Positions 35,053 through 47,551 of a stretch of DNA of 64,000 nucleotides are shown here, in pieces. Under the pieces are notes generated by a model. That model was given only the letters and a program-made list of their open reading frames with translations. It searched no databases and had not been told where the DNA came from. The stretch is from Paractinoplanes ovalisporus (lineage in GTDB: Bacteria; Actinomycetota; Actinomycetes; Mycobacteriales; Micromonosporaceae). The stretch's first letter is position 1. Every line of letters starts with the position of its first letter. The translations under genes were made by a program, and so were the position numbers. The stretch spans positions 1 to 64,000 of the forward strand of contig NZ_JAENHP010000027.1 in the NCBI RefSeq assembly GCF_016834655.1, given 5' to 3'.

Positions 35053-35114
35053 GAACCCCTGTAATATCGACGTTGATCTCGCACGGTGTCAAGGGCATGA
35101 CGGGGAGTGAAAAA

Positions 35115-36182
35115 GTGGATCAACGACCGCGGCTGTCCGACGTGGCCGCCCGTGTCGGTGTCTCACCCGCGTCGGTCTCGCTGGTGCTGCGCGGCGCGCC
35201 CGGTCCGAGCGCCGAGACCCGCGAGCGTGTCCTCGCGGCCGCCGCCGAGCTGGGCTATCGCGCCGACCGCACGGCCAGCCTGCTCGCCCGTCGCCGGCGT
35301 CACCTGCTCGGCGTGCTGCTCGATGTCCGCAACCCGTTCCACGCCGAGCTGGTGGAAGAGATTCAGGTCGAGGCCGACGCGGCGGGCTACGAGGTGGTGC
35401 TCTCGACCCTCACGCGCGCCCGCGACGAGGCCCGCGCCGTCGAGACCCTGCTCGACTTCCGCTCCGAGGCCCTCATCCTGCTCGGCCCCGACGCCTCCGA
35501 GGGCGAGCTGGCAAAACTGGCCGCCCAGGTGCCCTGCGTCGTGGTGGGCCGCATGGCGCGCGGCGTCGACGTCGACGTGGTGCGCCCGGCCGACGACGTG
35601 GGTGTCGACGCGGCTCTCGACCACCTGATCGGTCTCGGACACACCCGCATCGCGTTCGTCGACGGTGGCCGGGGCGTGGTGGCGTCGAGCCGGCGCCGGG
35701 GCTACCGCCGGGCCATGCGCCGGGCCGGCCTGGCCGCCCAGGTCCTGCCCGGCGACCACACCGAGGAGGGCGGCATCCGCGCCGGCCGGGTCATCGCCGC
35801 CGATCCGGCCCGCCCCAGCGCCGTGGTCGCCTCGAACGACCGCCTGGCCGTCGGCCTGATGGACGCCCTGCTCCGCGCCGGCGTCGACGTTCCCGGCCAG
35901 GTCTCGGTGGTCGGCTACGACGACAGCAGCCTGGCCCGCCTCGCCCACATCGACCTCACCTCGGTCAACCAGAACGCCCACGGCCAGGCGCGCAACGCGG
36001 TGCTGGCCGCGGTCTCCCGTCTCGACGGCGGCCGCACGACCGCGAGCGAGATGGTGCTCGTGCCGCGTCTGGTGGTGAGAGGCAGCACAGCACCGCCGGT
36101 GAGAACTGCGGAAAACCACATGGCGGGCCGCGACGAGGGGCCGGTAGCATCGTCGGCGCAGGGCACTGATGGGGACGAGTAG
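35115..36182 (+). CDS. LacI-family transcriptional regulator
   Basis: The product has 355 residues from GTG 35115, which has GGGGAG seven bases upstream; ATG 35097 is an alternative. The HTH is RPRLSDVAARVGVSPASVSL, with the hinge helix VLAAAAELGYRADRTASLLA. The effector domain is of the periplasmic-binding type (HLLGVLLDVRNPFHAELVEE ... SVVGYDDSSLARL). About 30 residues after VVRGST extend past the usual end. The last codons overlap the start of the ileS T-box leader. Confidence 0.92.
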   Translation: MDQRPRLSDVAARVGVSPASVSLVLRGAPGPSAETRERVLAAAAELGYRADRTASLLARRRRHLLGVLLDVRNPFHAELVEEIQVEADAAGYEVVLSTLTRARDEARAVETLLDFRSEALILLGPDASEGELAKLAAQVPCVVVGRMARGVDVDVVRPADDVGVDAALDHLIGLGHTRIAFVDGGRGVVASSRRRGYRRAMRRAGLAAQVLPGDHTEEGGIRAGRVIAADPARPSAVVASNDRLAVGLMDALLRAGVDVPGQVSVVGYDDSSLARLAHIDLTSVNQNAHGQARNAVLAAVSRLDGGRTTASEMVLVPRLVVRGSTAPPVRTAENHMAGRDEGPVASSAQGTDGDE

Positions 36183-36409
36183 GACAGCACGCAGCCAGGA
36201 GAGACCCGGGGACGGTGGAAGCCCGGGGGTGTGCGCAGCCCGAATATCACCCCGGAGCCGCCGGAGGAAAGGCCCAGGAGAGGGGCCCAGTAGAACCGGC
36301 CGCACCCCACTTCGAGTGGGCCGCGGGCACCACGCCGCGGTCAAAGAGGGTGGTACCGCGGGGTAAGCCTCGTCCCTCTGTCGCGAACCGTTCGACGGAG
36401 GAGCAAGCC
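36168..36409 (+). ncRNA. T-box leader of ileS (translational, actinobacterial type)
   Basis: The conserved T-box bulge TGGTACCGCG is at 36351-36360, flanked by CCGCGG elements (36335-36340 and 36356-36361) that form the antisequestrator. The competing stem is AGAGGG (36345-36350) with CCCTCT (36374-36379). In stem I, GAATATCACC offers the Ile specifier ATC at 36246-36248. The downstream GGAGGAG and TTG start lie just after the element. Uncharged tRNA-Ile is expected to free the ribosome site, as known for actinobacterial ileS. The leader begins inside the lacI-family gene. Confidence 0.92.
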
Positions 36410-39523
<3,114 letters not shown>

Positions 39524-39542
39524 CCTAAGTGCCCCACCCGGT

Positions 39543-40721
39543 TCATCCGCAGCGGAGGATGCCCGCCTTCTGCTTCGCTTGCAGGACGTGGCGGGCGGCG
39601 TCGTCGACCCGGGCCCGGAAAGCCTGATCACTTTCGGCCTTACTGATGAGCGCGCCGGCCATCGGGGCCGCGTCGGAGGGGACGATGGTGAGGACCATGT
39701 CGCCGCCCGCGGCCACGAACCGGGTGGCCCGCGTGGCCGGGGAGACCGTGGTGACCGCGCGGGCGGCCCCGAGGTCGTCCGAGAACTCCAGGCCGTCGAA
39801 GCCGATCTTCTCGCGCAGCAGGCCGGTGATGACCGGCTTGGAGAAGGCGGCCAGCGCGGCCGGATCGATGCGCGGGTAACGCGCCGACGAGATCATCACG
39901 GCCGCCGTGCCCGCCTCGATGCCGGCCTTGAAGGGGGCCAGGTAGGGGTCGTTCACTGTCGCCGTGTTGTCGGTCGCGCCGGTCGACGTGTCGGTGTTGA
40001 CCCGCACCCGCCCGAGGCCGGGGAAGTGTTTCAGCGTGGTCAGGACGCCGGCCTGCTGCGAGGCGGGCACGACCGTGCGGATGGCCGTGGCGACCTTGGC
40101 CGGATCGGAGCCGAACTGCCGGTGGAACGCGCCGATGGGTGGGTTGTCCTCGCCGATGCTTGCCGGAACAGTGTCGGCGACCGGCGCCAGGTTGAGGTTC
40201 ACGCCGATGCCGGTCAGTCGCCGGGCACTGCCGCGGGTAGTGTCGCGCAGTGTCGCGTTCGGACCCGCACCCAGGCGCAGGGCGGACGGCAGGCGCGGGA
40301 AGTCGGGGCCCTTGAGGGTCTGCACGCTGCCGCCCTCCTGATCGACGGCCACGAGCATCGGCAGGGCGGCGCGTTTCTGCAGGGCGGCGATGTCGGACTT
40401 GAGCTGGGCGGCGCGGTGGGTGCTGCGGCCGCGCAGGAACGTGCCACCGACGTGATAGCGGCGCAGGGTGTCGCCGGCGCCGCTGGGCGCGTTCACCGAG
40501 ACGCCGATCATCAGCAGCTGGCCGACGCGCTCGGCCAGGTCGAGACCGTCGAGCGTGGTGGTCACGCAGTCGGCCGGCGGCGCCGAGGACGGTGCGGCCG
40601 AGGAGGATGCCGGTGCGGACGAGGGCGGCAGCGCGGAGGACGGCGGCGCGGCGGCCGGAGGATCACCGGGGGAGCAGGCGCTCAGGAGGACGACCGCGGC
40701 GACGGCCAGGCTTCGCTTCAT
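39543..40721 (-). CDS. Family 3 glycoside hydrolase lipoprotein (NagZ-like)
   Basis: The product has 392 residues. Lipoprotein signal MKRSLAVAAVVLLSACSPGD, then a Pro/Ser/Ala linker, then the GH3 barrel. It shows LMIGVSV, AVDQEGGSVQ, NLNLAPVADTVP, LKHFPGLGRV (the loop with the catalytic-base-type Asp/His) and GLEFSDDLGA (nucleophile Asp). NagZ-type beta-N-acetylhexosaminidases recycle peptidoglycan. Here the enzyme should be on the outer face of the membrane. It ends 20 bp from ileS, convergent. Confidence 0.9.
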   Translation of the reverse strand: MKRSLAVAAVVLLSACSPGDPPAAAPPSSALPPSSAPASSSAAPSSAPPADCVTTTLDGLDLAERVGQLLMIGVSVNAPSGAGDTLRRYHVGGTFLRGRSTHRAAQLKSDIAALQKRAALPMLVAVDQEGGSVQTLKGPDFPRLPSALRLGAGPNATLRDTTRGSARRLTGIGVNLNLAPVADTVPASIGEDNPPIGAFHRQFGSDPAKVATAIRTVVPASQQAGVLTTLKHFPGLGRVRVNTDTSTGATDNTATVNDPYLAPFKAGIEAGTAAVMISSARYPRIDPAALAAFSKPVITGLLREKIGFDGLEFSDDLGAARAVTTVSPATRATRFVAAGGDMVLTIVPSDAAPMAGALISKAESDQAFRARVDDAARHVLQAKQKAGILRCG

Positions 40722-40792
40722 CGCCGCTCACGCTAGCCAATCGGGTCACTCCCGCAACCCGGCGTGCACGGTCGGGGGAGGAGTTGTGAAGA

Positions 40793-41389
40793 TCAGGTGC
40801 GCAGGCCCTCGAAGGCCAGGGTGGTCACCGCGTCGGCGATCGATCCGGCGCTGCCGGGGCGCGGGCGGTACCACTCCGTCAGCGAGTTGACCATGCCGAG
40901 GAGCAGGCGCGCGGCCGTGGCGGGTTCGACATCGGGGCGTACGCCGCCCTCGGCCTGGGCCTGTTTGACCAGCTCGGTGACCAGGCCGTCGAACTCGCGC
41001 CGCCGGGCCAGCGCGTGCTGCTCGACCTCGGTGTTGCCGCGGACGCGCAGCAGCACCGTCACGTATTCGAAGCGGTCGGAGAGCACCAGCACGCTGCGCC
41101 GGATCAGTTGCTCGAGCCGCTCGAGGGCGGGGACGTCGAGCGCGCGGACCTCGTCGGCCGCCTCGAACAGGCCGTCGAGGGCCCGGTCCATCGCCATCTG
41201 GAGAAGTTGTTCCTTGCCGCTGATGTGGTGGTAGACGCTCGACTTGGTGATGCCGAGGGACACGGCGATGTCGTACATGCTCGTGTAGTCGTAGCCCCGC
41301 TCGTTGAACAGCCGCACGGCGGCGGCGAGCACGGCATCCTGGTCATGCCCGGGTCGTCCGCGTCGACGGGGTTCCGGAGGAGGTGCCAT
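40793..41389 (-). CDS. TetR-family repressor of the phenylacetate operon (PaaR-like)
   Basis: The product has 198 residues. The HTH is AVRLFNERGYDYTSMYDIAV ... GITKSSVYHHISGKEQLL. It is divergent from paaN with a 74-bp gap that holds a symmetric site between the -35 and -10 boxes. TetR regulators at this position in actinobacteria (PaaR) are released by phenylacetyl-CoA. The ligand here is inference. Confidence 0.9.
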   Translation of the reverse strand: MAPPPEPRRRGRPGHDQDAVLAAAVRLFNERGYDYTSMYDIAVSLGITKSSVYHHISGKEQLLQMAMDRALDGLFEAADEVRALDVPALERLEQLIRRSVLVLSDRFEYVTVLLRVRGNTEVEQHALARRREFDGLVTELVKQAQAEGGVRPDVEPATAARLLLGMVNSLTEWYRPRPGSAGSIADAVTTLAFEGLRT

Positions 41390-41403
41390 TATCGCTCCCG
41401 GGG

Positions 41404-41434
41404 TTGATTACCGACCGACCGGACGGTAGATAAT
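41404..41434 (+). promoter_or_regulatory. paa promoter with embedded repressor site
   Basis: TTGATT (41404-41409) and TAGATA (41427-41432) are spaced 17 bp. Between and overlapping them is the imperfect palindrome 41409-41428 with arms TACCGACCG and CGGACGGTA, symmetric at 16 of 20 positions. This resembles the ACCGACCG-type operators known for PaaR. A repressor bound here would block RNA polymerase directly. Confidence 0.75.
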
Positions 41435-41463
41435 GATGGCACGCGAGCGCAAGGGAGCGCAGG

Positions 41464-43134
41464 ATGACCACCCCCGCCGGGTTCTACGAAACGCATGCCG
41501 AGCTGCTCGACCAGGCCGTCCGGGCGACCACCGTCCGCGACTACTGGTCGGCCTTCCCCGAGTCGCCCAGCAAGTCGGTCTACGGCGAGACGGCCGCCCC
41601 CGCGGGCGAGAGCGCGTTCCGGGCCCTGCTCGGCCAGCCGTTCCCGATTGAGGTTCCCGGCGCCGAGGGCGTGGTCTCCACCGAGCGCTCACCGTGGGGC
41701 CTGGAACTGGGCGTCAGCTACCCCAAGGCCGACCCGCTGGCCCTCGTCGCCGCTGCCCGCGTCGCCACTCCGGCCTGGCGCGCCGTCGGCCCCCAGGGTC
41801 GCGCCGGCGTCGCTGCCGAGATCATCAAGAGGATCAACGCGCGCAGCTTCGAGCTGGCCCACGCCGTGCAGCACACCACCGGCCAGGCCTTCGTGATGGC
41901 GTTCCAGGCCGGCGGCCCCCACGCGCAAGACCGCGCGCTCGAAGCCGTGGCCTACGCCCTGGCCGCCACCAGCAGCATCCCGGGCACTTCGGAGTGGAGC
42001 AAGCCGCAGCGCGGTGGCGACCCCCTGCGCCTCACCAAGACCAGCACGGTCGTCGGGCGCGGGGTCAGCCTGGTCATCGGCTGCACCACGTTCCCCACCT
42101 GGAACAGCTATCCCGGCCTGTTCGCCAGCCTCGTCACGGGCAACCCGGTGATCGTCAAGCCGCACCCGGGCGCCGTGCTGCCGCTCGCCATCACCGTGCA
42201 GATCTGCCGTGAGGTGCTGGCCGAGGCGGGGCAGAACCCCGACCTGGTCACCCTGGCCGTCGAGGAGCCCGGCGACGGCATCGCGGCGACGCTGGCCACC
42301 CACCCCGACGTCCGCATCGTCGACTTCACCGGTTCCAGCGAGTTCGGCAACTGGCTCGAGGCCAACGCCCGCCAGGCCGTGGTCTACACCGAGAAGGCCG
42401 GCCTCAACACGGTCGTCGTCGACTCCACCGACGACTACAAGGGACTGCTGCGCAACCTGTCCTTCTCGCTCTCGCTCTACAGCGGCCAGATGTGCACCAC
42501 CCCGCAGAACATCCTGGTGCCGTCGGGTGGCATCGAGACCGACGCCGGTCACCGCAGCGTCGACGAGTTCGGCGCCGACCTGACCGCCGCGCTCGACAAG
42601 CTTCTCGGCGACCCGGCGCGCGCGGCCGGCACCCTCGGTGCGATCGTCAACGACGGTGTTCTGGCCCGGGTGACCGAGGCCGACGGCGCGGCCACCGTGA
42701 TCCGCTCGACGGCGGCGGTCACCGACGAGCAGAACCCCGGAGCCACCATCCGTACGCCCGTGGTCGTCCGCCTCGATGCCGCGGACGACAAGGCGTACAC
42801 CCGGGAATGGTTCGGCCCGGTCTCGTTCGTGATCGCCACCGAGTCGACCGACCACAGCCTGCGCATCCTGGTCGAGACCGTTCGCGCGCACGGTGCGCTC
42901 ACCGCCCTGGTCCACTCGACCAGCCCCGAGGTGCTGTCCGCGGCCCGCGAGGCCGCGCTCGACGCCGGGGTGCACCTCGCCGAGAACCTCACGGGTGGCG
43001 TGTTCGTAAACCAGACCGCCGCGTTCAGCGACCTGCACGGCTCCGGCGCCAACCCGGCGGCCACGGCCTCGCTGAGCGACGACCACTTCGTCACCGGCCG
43101 GTTCTTCACCCTCCAGTCCCGTCACCACGTCTGA
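41464..43134 (+). CDS. paaN: Phenylacetate-degradation aldehyde dehydrogenase PaaN
   Basis: The product has 556 residues. ALDH-fold: [52 protein letters not shown], and catalytic Cys in [11 protein letters not shown] (about residue 345). There is no MaoC-type hydratase domain as in E. coli PaaZ, so ring-opening hydrolysis must be done by another protein. It should oxidise the ring-opened semialdehyde CoA ester. The ribosome site GGGAG is 10 bases upstream of ATG 41464. First gene of the paa operon. Confidence 0.92.
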   Translation: MTTPAGFYETHAELLDQAVRATTVRDYWSAFPESPSKSVYGETAAPAGESAFRALLGQPFPIEVPGAEGVVSTERSPWGLELGVSYPKADPLALVAAARVATPAWRAVGPQGRAGVAAEIIKRINARSFELAHAVQHTTGQAFVMAFQAGGPHAQDRALEAVAYALAATSSIPGTSEWSKPQRGGDPLRLTKTSTVVGRGVSLVIGCTTFPTWNSYPGLFASLVTGNPVIVKPHPGAVLPLAITVQICREVLAEAGQNPDLVTLAVEEPGDGIAATLATHPDVRIVDFTGSSEFGNWLEANARQAVVYTEKAGLNTVVVDSTDDYKGLLRNLSFSLSLYSGQMCTTPQNILVPSGGIETDAGHRSVDEFGADLTAALDKLLGDPARAAGTLGAIVNDGVLARVTEADGAATVIRSTAAVTDEQNPGATIRTPVVVRLDAADDKAYTREWFGPVSFVIATESTDHSLRILVETVRAHGALTALVHSTSPEVLSAAREAALDAGVHLAENLTGGVFVNQTAAFSDLHGSGANPAATASLSDDHFVTGRFFTLQSRHHV

Positions 43135-43148
43135 GCTGGGAGTTTCAC

Positions 43149-44351
43149 ATGGCCGAGGCCTTTCTTGTCGGCGGCGTCCGAACCCCTCAGGGCAAGTACG
43201 GCGGTGCGCTCGCCGGCGTGCGCCCCGACGACCTCGCCGGGCTGGTCGTCCGTGAGGCCGTCGCGCGGGCCGGTGTGCCCGCCGACGAGATCGACGAGGT
43301 GATCCTCGGCGCGGCGAACCAGGCCGGGGAGGACAACCGCAACGTGGCCCGCATGGCCGCGCTGCTCGCGGGCCTGCCCGACAACGTCCCGGGCTATACG
43401 GTCAACCGGCTCTGCGCGAGCGGCCTGACCGCGATCGTGTCGGCCGCCAACCAGGTGCGGGCCGGCGAGGCCGACCTGGTCGTGGCCGGTGGGGTCGAGT
43501 CGATGACCCGCGCGCCGTGGGTGATGCAGAAGCCGGGGACCCCGTGGGCGCGGCCCGGCGAGGTGGTCGACACGTCGCTGGGCTGGCGGTTCACCAACCC
43601 GGTGTTCAAGGCGCACGACAAAGAGGCGGGCCACGGCCCGGAAGACCGCCGGATCACGCTGAGCATGGGTGAGACGGCCGAGGAGGTCGCCGCGCTCGAC
43701 GGCATCACCCGGGCCGAGAGCGACGCGTTCGCGTTGCGCAGCCACGAGCGGGCGATCGCCGCGACCGACGCCGGCCGCTTCTCCGGCGAGATCGTCCCGG
43801 TCGGTGACGTGACCACCGACGAGATCCCGCGCCGCGGGTCCACGCTCGAGAAACTCGGCGGGCTGCGACCCGTCTTCCGGGCCGGTGGCGTCGTCACGGC
43901 CGGCTCGTCCTCGCCGCTGAGCGACGGTGCGGCGGCGGTTCTGGTGGCGAGCCGGGCCGCGGTCGAGCGCTATGGTCTGACCCCGCGCGCCCGCATCGTC
44001 ACCGCGGCCAGCGCGGGTGTGCCGCCCCAGCTCATGGGTCTGGGCCCGGTGCCCGCCACCGAGAAGGCGCTCGACCGGGTGGGTTGGTCGACCAACGACG
44101 TCGACGCGGTGGAGCTCAACGAGGCGTTCGCGGTGCAGTCGCTCGCGGTGATCCGACGGCTCAAACTCGACGAGGAACGCGTCAACGCCGACGGCGGTGC
44201 GATCGCGCTCGGGCATCCGCTGGGCTGCTCGGGGGCGCGTCTCACGGTGACGCTGCTCGGCCGCATGGAGCGCGAGAACGCCCGGCGGGCCCTCGAAACC
44301 CTGTGCGTCGGCGTGGGCCAGGGCGTGGCGATGTTGGTGGAGCGGCCGTGA
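43149..44351 (+). CDS. paaJ: Acyl-CoA thiolase of the phenylacetate pathway
   Basis: The product has 400 residues. Thiolase signatures: [20 protein letters not shown] (nucleophile Cys near residue 90), [20 protein letters not shown], and [21 protein letters not shown] is typical of 3-oxoadipyl-CoA thiolases. In this operon it should cleave 3-oxo-dehydrosuberyl/adipyl-CoA to acetyl-CoA and shorter acyl-CoA. It starts 14 bp after paaN with GGGAG upstream. Confidence 0.9.
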   Translation: MAEAFLVGGVRTPQGKYGGALAGVRPDDLAGLVVREAVARAGVPADEIDEVILGAANQAGEDNRNVARMAALLAGLPDNVPGYTVNRLCASGLTAIVSAANQVRAGEADLVVAGGVESMTRAPWVMQKPGTPWARPGEVVDTSLGWRFTNPVFKAHDKEAGHGPEDRRITLSMGETAEEVAALDGITRAESDAFALRSHERAIAATDAGRFSGEIVPVGDVTTDEIPRRGSTLEKLGGLRPVFRAGGVVTAGSSSPLSDGAAAVLVASRAAVERYGLTPRARIVTAASAGVPPQLMGLGPVPATEKALDRVGWSTNDVDAVELNEAFAVQSLAVIRRLKLDEERVNADGGAIALGHPLGCSGARLTVTLLGRMERENARRALETLCVGVGQGVAMLVERP

Positions 44352-44430
44352 CCACCATGTCGGCCCGGGGTTCCGTGGTGTCCGCCGGCTGGTGCGAGTC
44401 AGCTCGGCCGGGCCCGAGCGGGTGGCTGCC

Positions 44431-45159
44431 GTGAGTGTGCTTGTGGTTGAGGAGCTGGACGACCGCGTTGTGGTGACGTTGCGGCGGCCCGAGGCTCGGA
44501 ACGCGATCAACGCGGCCATGGTCCGCGAGCTGCATGACGTCTGCGCGCGGCTGGAGGAACGGCCCCGGCTGCTGCTGATCACCGGGGAGGGCGGCACGTT
44601 CGCGGCGGGAGCCGACATCGCGGAGCTGCGGGAACGTGGCCGCGACGAGGCGTTGCAGGGGATCAACCGGGCGGTCTTCGACCGGATCGCGCGGCTGCCG
44701 CTGCCGACGGTCGCCGCGGTCGACGGATACGCGCTGGGCGGGGGTGCCGAACTGGCGTACGCGTGTGACGTGCGCCTGGCGTCGCCGGCCGCGGTGTTCG
44801 GCAATCCGGAGCCCGGGCTCGGCATCCTGGCCGCGGCCGGCGCCAGCTGGCGGCTACGCGAGCTGGTCGGGGCCTCGGTGGCCAAGCAGGTGCTGCTCGC
44901 GGGGCGACGGCTCGACGCCGACGACGCGCTGCGGTTCGGGCTGGTCGCCGACATCGTGCCGGCCGACGAGCTGCTCAAACGTGCACACGCGCTCATCGAC
45001 CGGATGGCGCGTTCGGGTGCGCTGGCCCTGCGGCTGACCAAGCTGGTTGCCGACGGGGGCGGTCATCCGCTCACCGACGACCTCGCCCAGGCGATCCTCT
45101 TCGAATCCGAGGAGAAGCGCGTACGGATGGACGCCTTCCTCGCCGGAGGCCGGCCGTGA
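44431..45159 (+). CDS. Enoyl-CoA hydratase/isomerase
   Basis: The product has 242 residues from GTG 44431 (GTG 44392 would add 13). Crotonase fold: RRPEARNAINAAMV, the oxyanion-hole segments GGTFAAGADIAEL and VDGYALGGGAELAYACDVRL, and FGNPEPGLGILAA with the catalytic Glu. It could be the PaaF-type hydratase or the PaaG-type isomerase. Only one crotonase gene is in the operon, whereas complete pathways usually have two. It overlaps the next gene by four bases. Confidence 0.88.
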   Translation: MSVLVVEELDDRVVVTLRRPEARNAINAAMVRELHDVCARLEERPRLLLITGEGGTFAAGADIAELRERGRDEALQGINRAVFDRIARLPLPTVAAVDGYALGGGAELAYACDVRLASPAAVFGNPEPGLGILAAAGASWRLRELVGASVAKQVLLAGRRLDADDALRFGLVADIVPADELLKRAHALIDRMARSGALALRLTKLVADGGGHPLTDDLAQAILFESEEKRVRMDAFLAGGRP

Positions 45160-46166
45160 CCGGGCCGCTGACGCCGGGTGGCCCGGACGGCCACACGTCG
45201 GGCGTGTCTGGATCCGCGTCGGGCGTGTCCGGGCCAGCGTCGGGCGTGTCTGGGCCAGCGTCGGGCGTGTCTGGGGTCGCGCCGGGCGTGTCCGGGCTGC
45301 TGCCTGCTGCGTCTGTTCCCAAGCTTGTCGCCGTGGTGGGTGGCGGGCGGATGGGGGCCGGCATCGCGCAGGTCTTCGCGGTGGCCGGGGCGATGGTCTG
45401 CCTCGTCGAGCGTGACCCGGCGACCGCGGCGGCGGCCCGTGACCGGGTGGCGATGGGTCTGCACCGGGCGGCCGAGAAGGGGCGGCTCACCGAGCTGGCC
45501 GACGCGGTGCTCGAACGGCTGAGGCTCGTCGACGACGTGAGCGGGCTCAGCCCCGACACCGACCTGGTGGTCGAGGCCGTGCCCGAGGAAGCCCCGCTCA
45601 AGGTGCGGGTGCTCGCCGCCGCCGAACGTGCGGTCGGCGAACAGACCGTGCTGGCCAGCAACACCAGCTCGTTGTCGATCACGGGACTGGCCGACGGGCT
45701 GCGACGGCCCGAACGGTTCCTCGGCATGCACTTCTTCAACCCGGTTCCGGCCAGCAAGCTGGTCGAGCTCGTCACCAGCTCGCTCACCGGAGACGCCGCC
45801 CGCGAGGCGGCCCGGTCGTGGGTGGCCGGGCTCGGCAAGAGCGACGTGGTCGTCCGTGACTCGCCCGGCTTCGCCACCAGCCGGCTCGGCGTACTGCTGG
45901 GGCTCGAGGCGATGCGCATGCTCGAAGAGGGCGTGGCCGACGCGGCCGCCATCGACCGCGCCATGGAACTGGGCTACCGCCATCCGATGGGCCCGCTGCG
46001 CTCGACCGACCTCGTCGGGCTCGATGTGCGGCTGGCCATCGCCGAACACCTCCACCATGAGCTGGGCGATCGTTTCGCCCCGCCGCGGCTGCTGCGCGAC
46101 AAGGTGGCCCGCGGCGAACTGGGCCGCAAGGCCGGGCAGGGCTTCTTCACCTGGGAGGCATCATGA
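45156..46166 (+). CDS. paaH: 3-hydroxyacyl-CoA dehydrogenase with N-terminal repeats
   Basis: The product has 336 residues from GTG 45156, well supported by GGAGG six bases upstream. The first 50 residues are a Gly/Ser/Val repeat (SGVSGPA-like heptads), absent from normal PaaH/FadB-type enzymes. The enzyme proper starts at [19 protein letters not shown] (NAD-binding). [14 protein letters not shown] and [19 protein letters not shown] hold the Ser/His/Glu/Asn catalytic residues, and the C-terminal domain ends [11 protein letters not shown]. It oxidises the hydroxyacyl-CoA intermediate of the paa pathway. Confidence 0.92.
   Translation: MTGPLTPGGPDGHTSGVSGSASGVSGPASGVSGPASGVSGVAPGVSGLLPAASVPKLVAVVGGGRMGAGIAQVFAVAGAMVCLVERDPATAAAARDRVAMGLHRAAEKGRLTELADAVLERLRLVDDVSGLSPDTDLVVEAVPEEAPLKVRVLAAAERAVGEQTVLASNTSSLSITGLADGLRRPERFLGMHFFNPVPASKLVELVTSSLTGDAAREAARSWVAGLGKSDVVVRDSPGFATSRLGVLLGLEAMRMLEEGVADAAAIDRAMELGYRHPMGPLRSTDLVGLDVRLAIAEHLHHELGDRFAPPRLLRDKVARGELGRKAGQGFFTWEAS
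45196..45303 (+). repeat. 21-bp in-frame minisatellite at the start of paaH
   Basis: Five units of the type TCGGGCGTGTCTGGGCCAGC+G encode [28 protein letters not shown] and PGVSGLL. Each unit carries an in-frame GTG that could in principle serve as an internal start, but none has a ribosome site. Confidence 0.92.
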
Positions 46167-47251
46167 GCGATCAACTTGTCGGCGCCACCGGCGAGCGCGT
46201 CTTCACGGCGACGATCGAGAAGGACCAGCGGATCGAGCCGCGGGACTGGATGCCCGACGCCTACCGCAAGACGATGATCCGGCAGATCGCCCAGCACGCA
46301 CACTCCGAGATCATCGGGATGCAGCCGGAGGGGGCCTGGATCACCCGGGCGCCTTCGTTGCGGCGCAAGGCGATTCTGCTGGCCAAGGTGCAGGACGAGG
46401 CCGGGCACGGGCTCTATCTCTACTCGGCGGCCGAGACCCTGGGCGCCGACCGGGGCGACCTGACCCGCCGGCTCATCGAGGGGCGGCAGAAATACTCGTC
46501 GATCTTCAACTATCCGACGCTGACCTTCGCCGACGTCGGGGTGATCGGCTGGCTGGTCGACGGCGCCGCGATCTGTAATCAGGTGCCGCTCTGCCGCAGC
46601 TCCTACGGGCCGTACGCGCGGGCGATGATCCGGATCTGCAAGGAGGAGTCGTTCCATCAGCGGCAGGGGTACGAGTTGCTGATGACGATGATGCGCGGCA
46701 CCGAGGGGCAGCGCGAGATGGTGCAGGACGCCGTGAACCGCTGGTGGTGGCCGTCGCTGATGATGTTCGGGCCGCCCGACACCGAGTCGCCCAACACGGC
46801 GCAGTCGATGGCCTGGAAGATCAAGCGGCACACCAACGACGAGCTGCGGCAGCGCTTCGTCGACATGAGCGTGCCCCAGGCCGAGGCGCTCGGCGTGACG
46901 CTGCCCGATCCGGATCTGCGGTGGAACGGCGTACGGGAGCATTACGACTTCGGTGAGATCGACTGGTCCGAGCTGAAACGGGTGATCTCCGGAGACGGGC
47001 CGATGAACGCGGAGCGGATCGCCCACCGGCGCCGGGCCGACGAGGAAGGCGCCTGGGTGCGCGACGCGGCGGCGGCTCACGCGGCCAAGAAGCGGCGCGA
47101 CGGCGGGGCGGTCGACGCGCCCGAGGACGTACGAGGTCCGGCGGCGGAAACCATGGCCGAGAAACGTCATGGCGGCGTGGCGCACTCCGCGGGCGGAGAA
47201 CGTCATGGCGGCGCGGTGTTCTCCGCGGGCGAGGAACGGGAGGGCGCATGA
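46163..47251 (+). CDS. paaA: 1,2-phenylacetyl-CoA epoxidase catalytic subunit A
   Basis: The product has 362 residues. Carboxylate-bridged di-iron subunit, with ligands in [18 protein letters not shown] (ExxH) and [20 protein letters not shown] (ExxH). The family core ends near residue 310. About 50 extra residues follow, including the repeat [12 protein letters not shown] / [12 protein letters not shown] / EEREGA. With B, C, D and E it epoxidises the ring of phenylacetyl-CoA. Overlaps paaH and paaB by four bases each. Confidence 0.95.
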   Translation: MSDQLVGATGERVFTATIEKDQRIEPRDWMPDAYRKTMIRQIAQHAHSEIIGMQPEGAWITRAPSLRRKAILLAKVQDEAGHGLYLYSAAETLGADRGDLTRRLIEGRQKYSSIFNYPTLTFADVGVIGWLVDGAAICNQVPLCRSSYGPYARAMIRICKEESFHQRQGYELLMTMMRGTEGQREMVQDAVNRWWWPSLMMFGPPDTESPNTAQSMAWKIKRHTNDELRQRFVDMSVPQAEALGVTLPDPDLRWNGVREHYDFGEIDWSELKRVISGDGPMNAERIAHRRRADEEGAWVRDAAAAHAAKKRRDGGAVDAPEDVRGPAAETMAEKRHGGVAHSAGGERHGGAVFSAGEEREGA

Positions 47252-47544
47252 GCGGCGAGATCAAGCACGAGTGGCCGTTGTTCGAGGTGTTCGTGCGGGC
47301 CAAGCGCGGCCTCAACCACGTACATGTGGGATCTCTGCGCGCCGCCGACCACGAGATGGCGCTGCACCACGCGCGTGATCTCTACACGCGACGCAACGAG
47401 GGCGTGAGCATCTGGGTCGTCCGCTCCGACGACGTGGTCGCTTCGGGGCCGGACGAGAAGGACGCGTTCTTCGCCCCCAGCGGCGACAAGGTGTACCGGC
47501 ACCCGACGTACTACGCCATCCCCGACTCGGTTCCGCACATCTGA
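47248..47544 (+). CDS. paaB: Phenylacetyl-CoA epoxidase subunit B
   Basis: The product has 98 residues. It has the family signature [20 protein letters not shown] and the terminal [14 protein letters not shown]. The subunit is needed for the multimeric epoxidase, though without an active site. The ATG overlaps the paaA stop. Confidence 0.95.
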   Translation: MSGEIKHEWPLFEVFVRAKRGLNHVHVGSLRAADHEMALHHARDLYTRRNEGVSIWVVRSDDVVASGPDEKDAFFAPSGDKVYRHPTYYAIPDSVPHI

Positions 47545-47551
47545 GGCCGCC

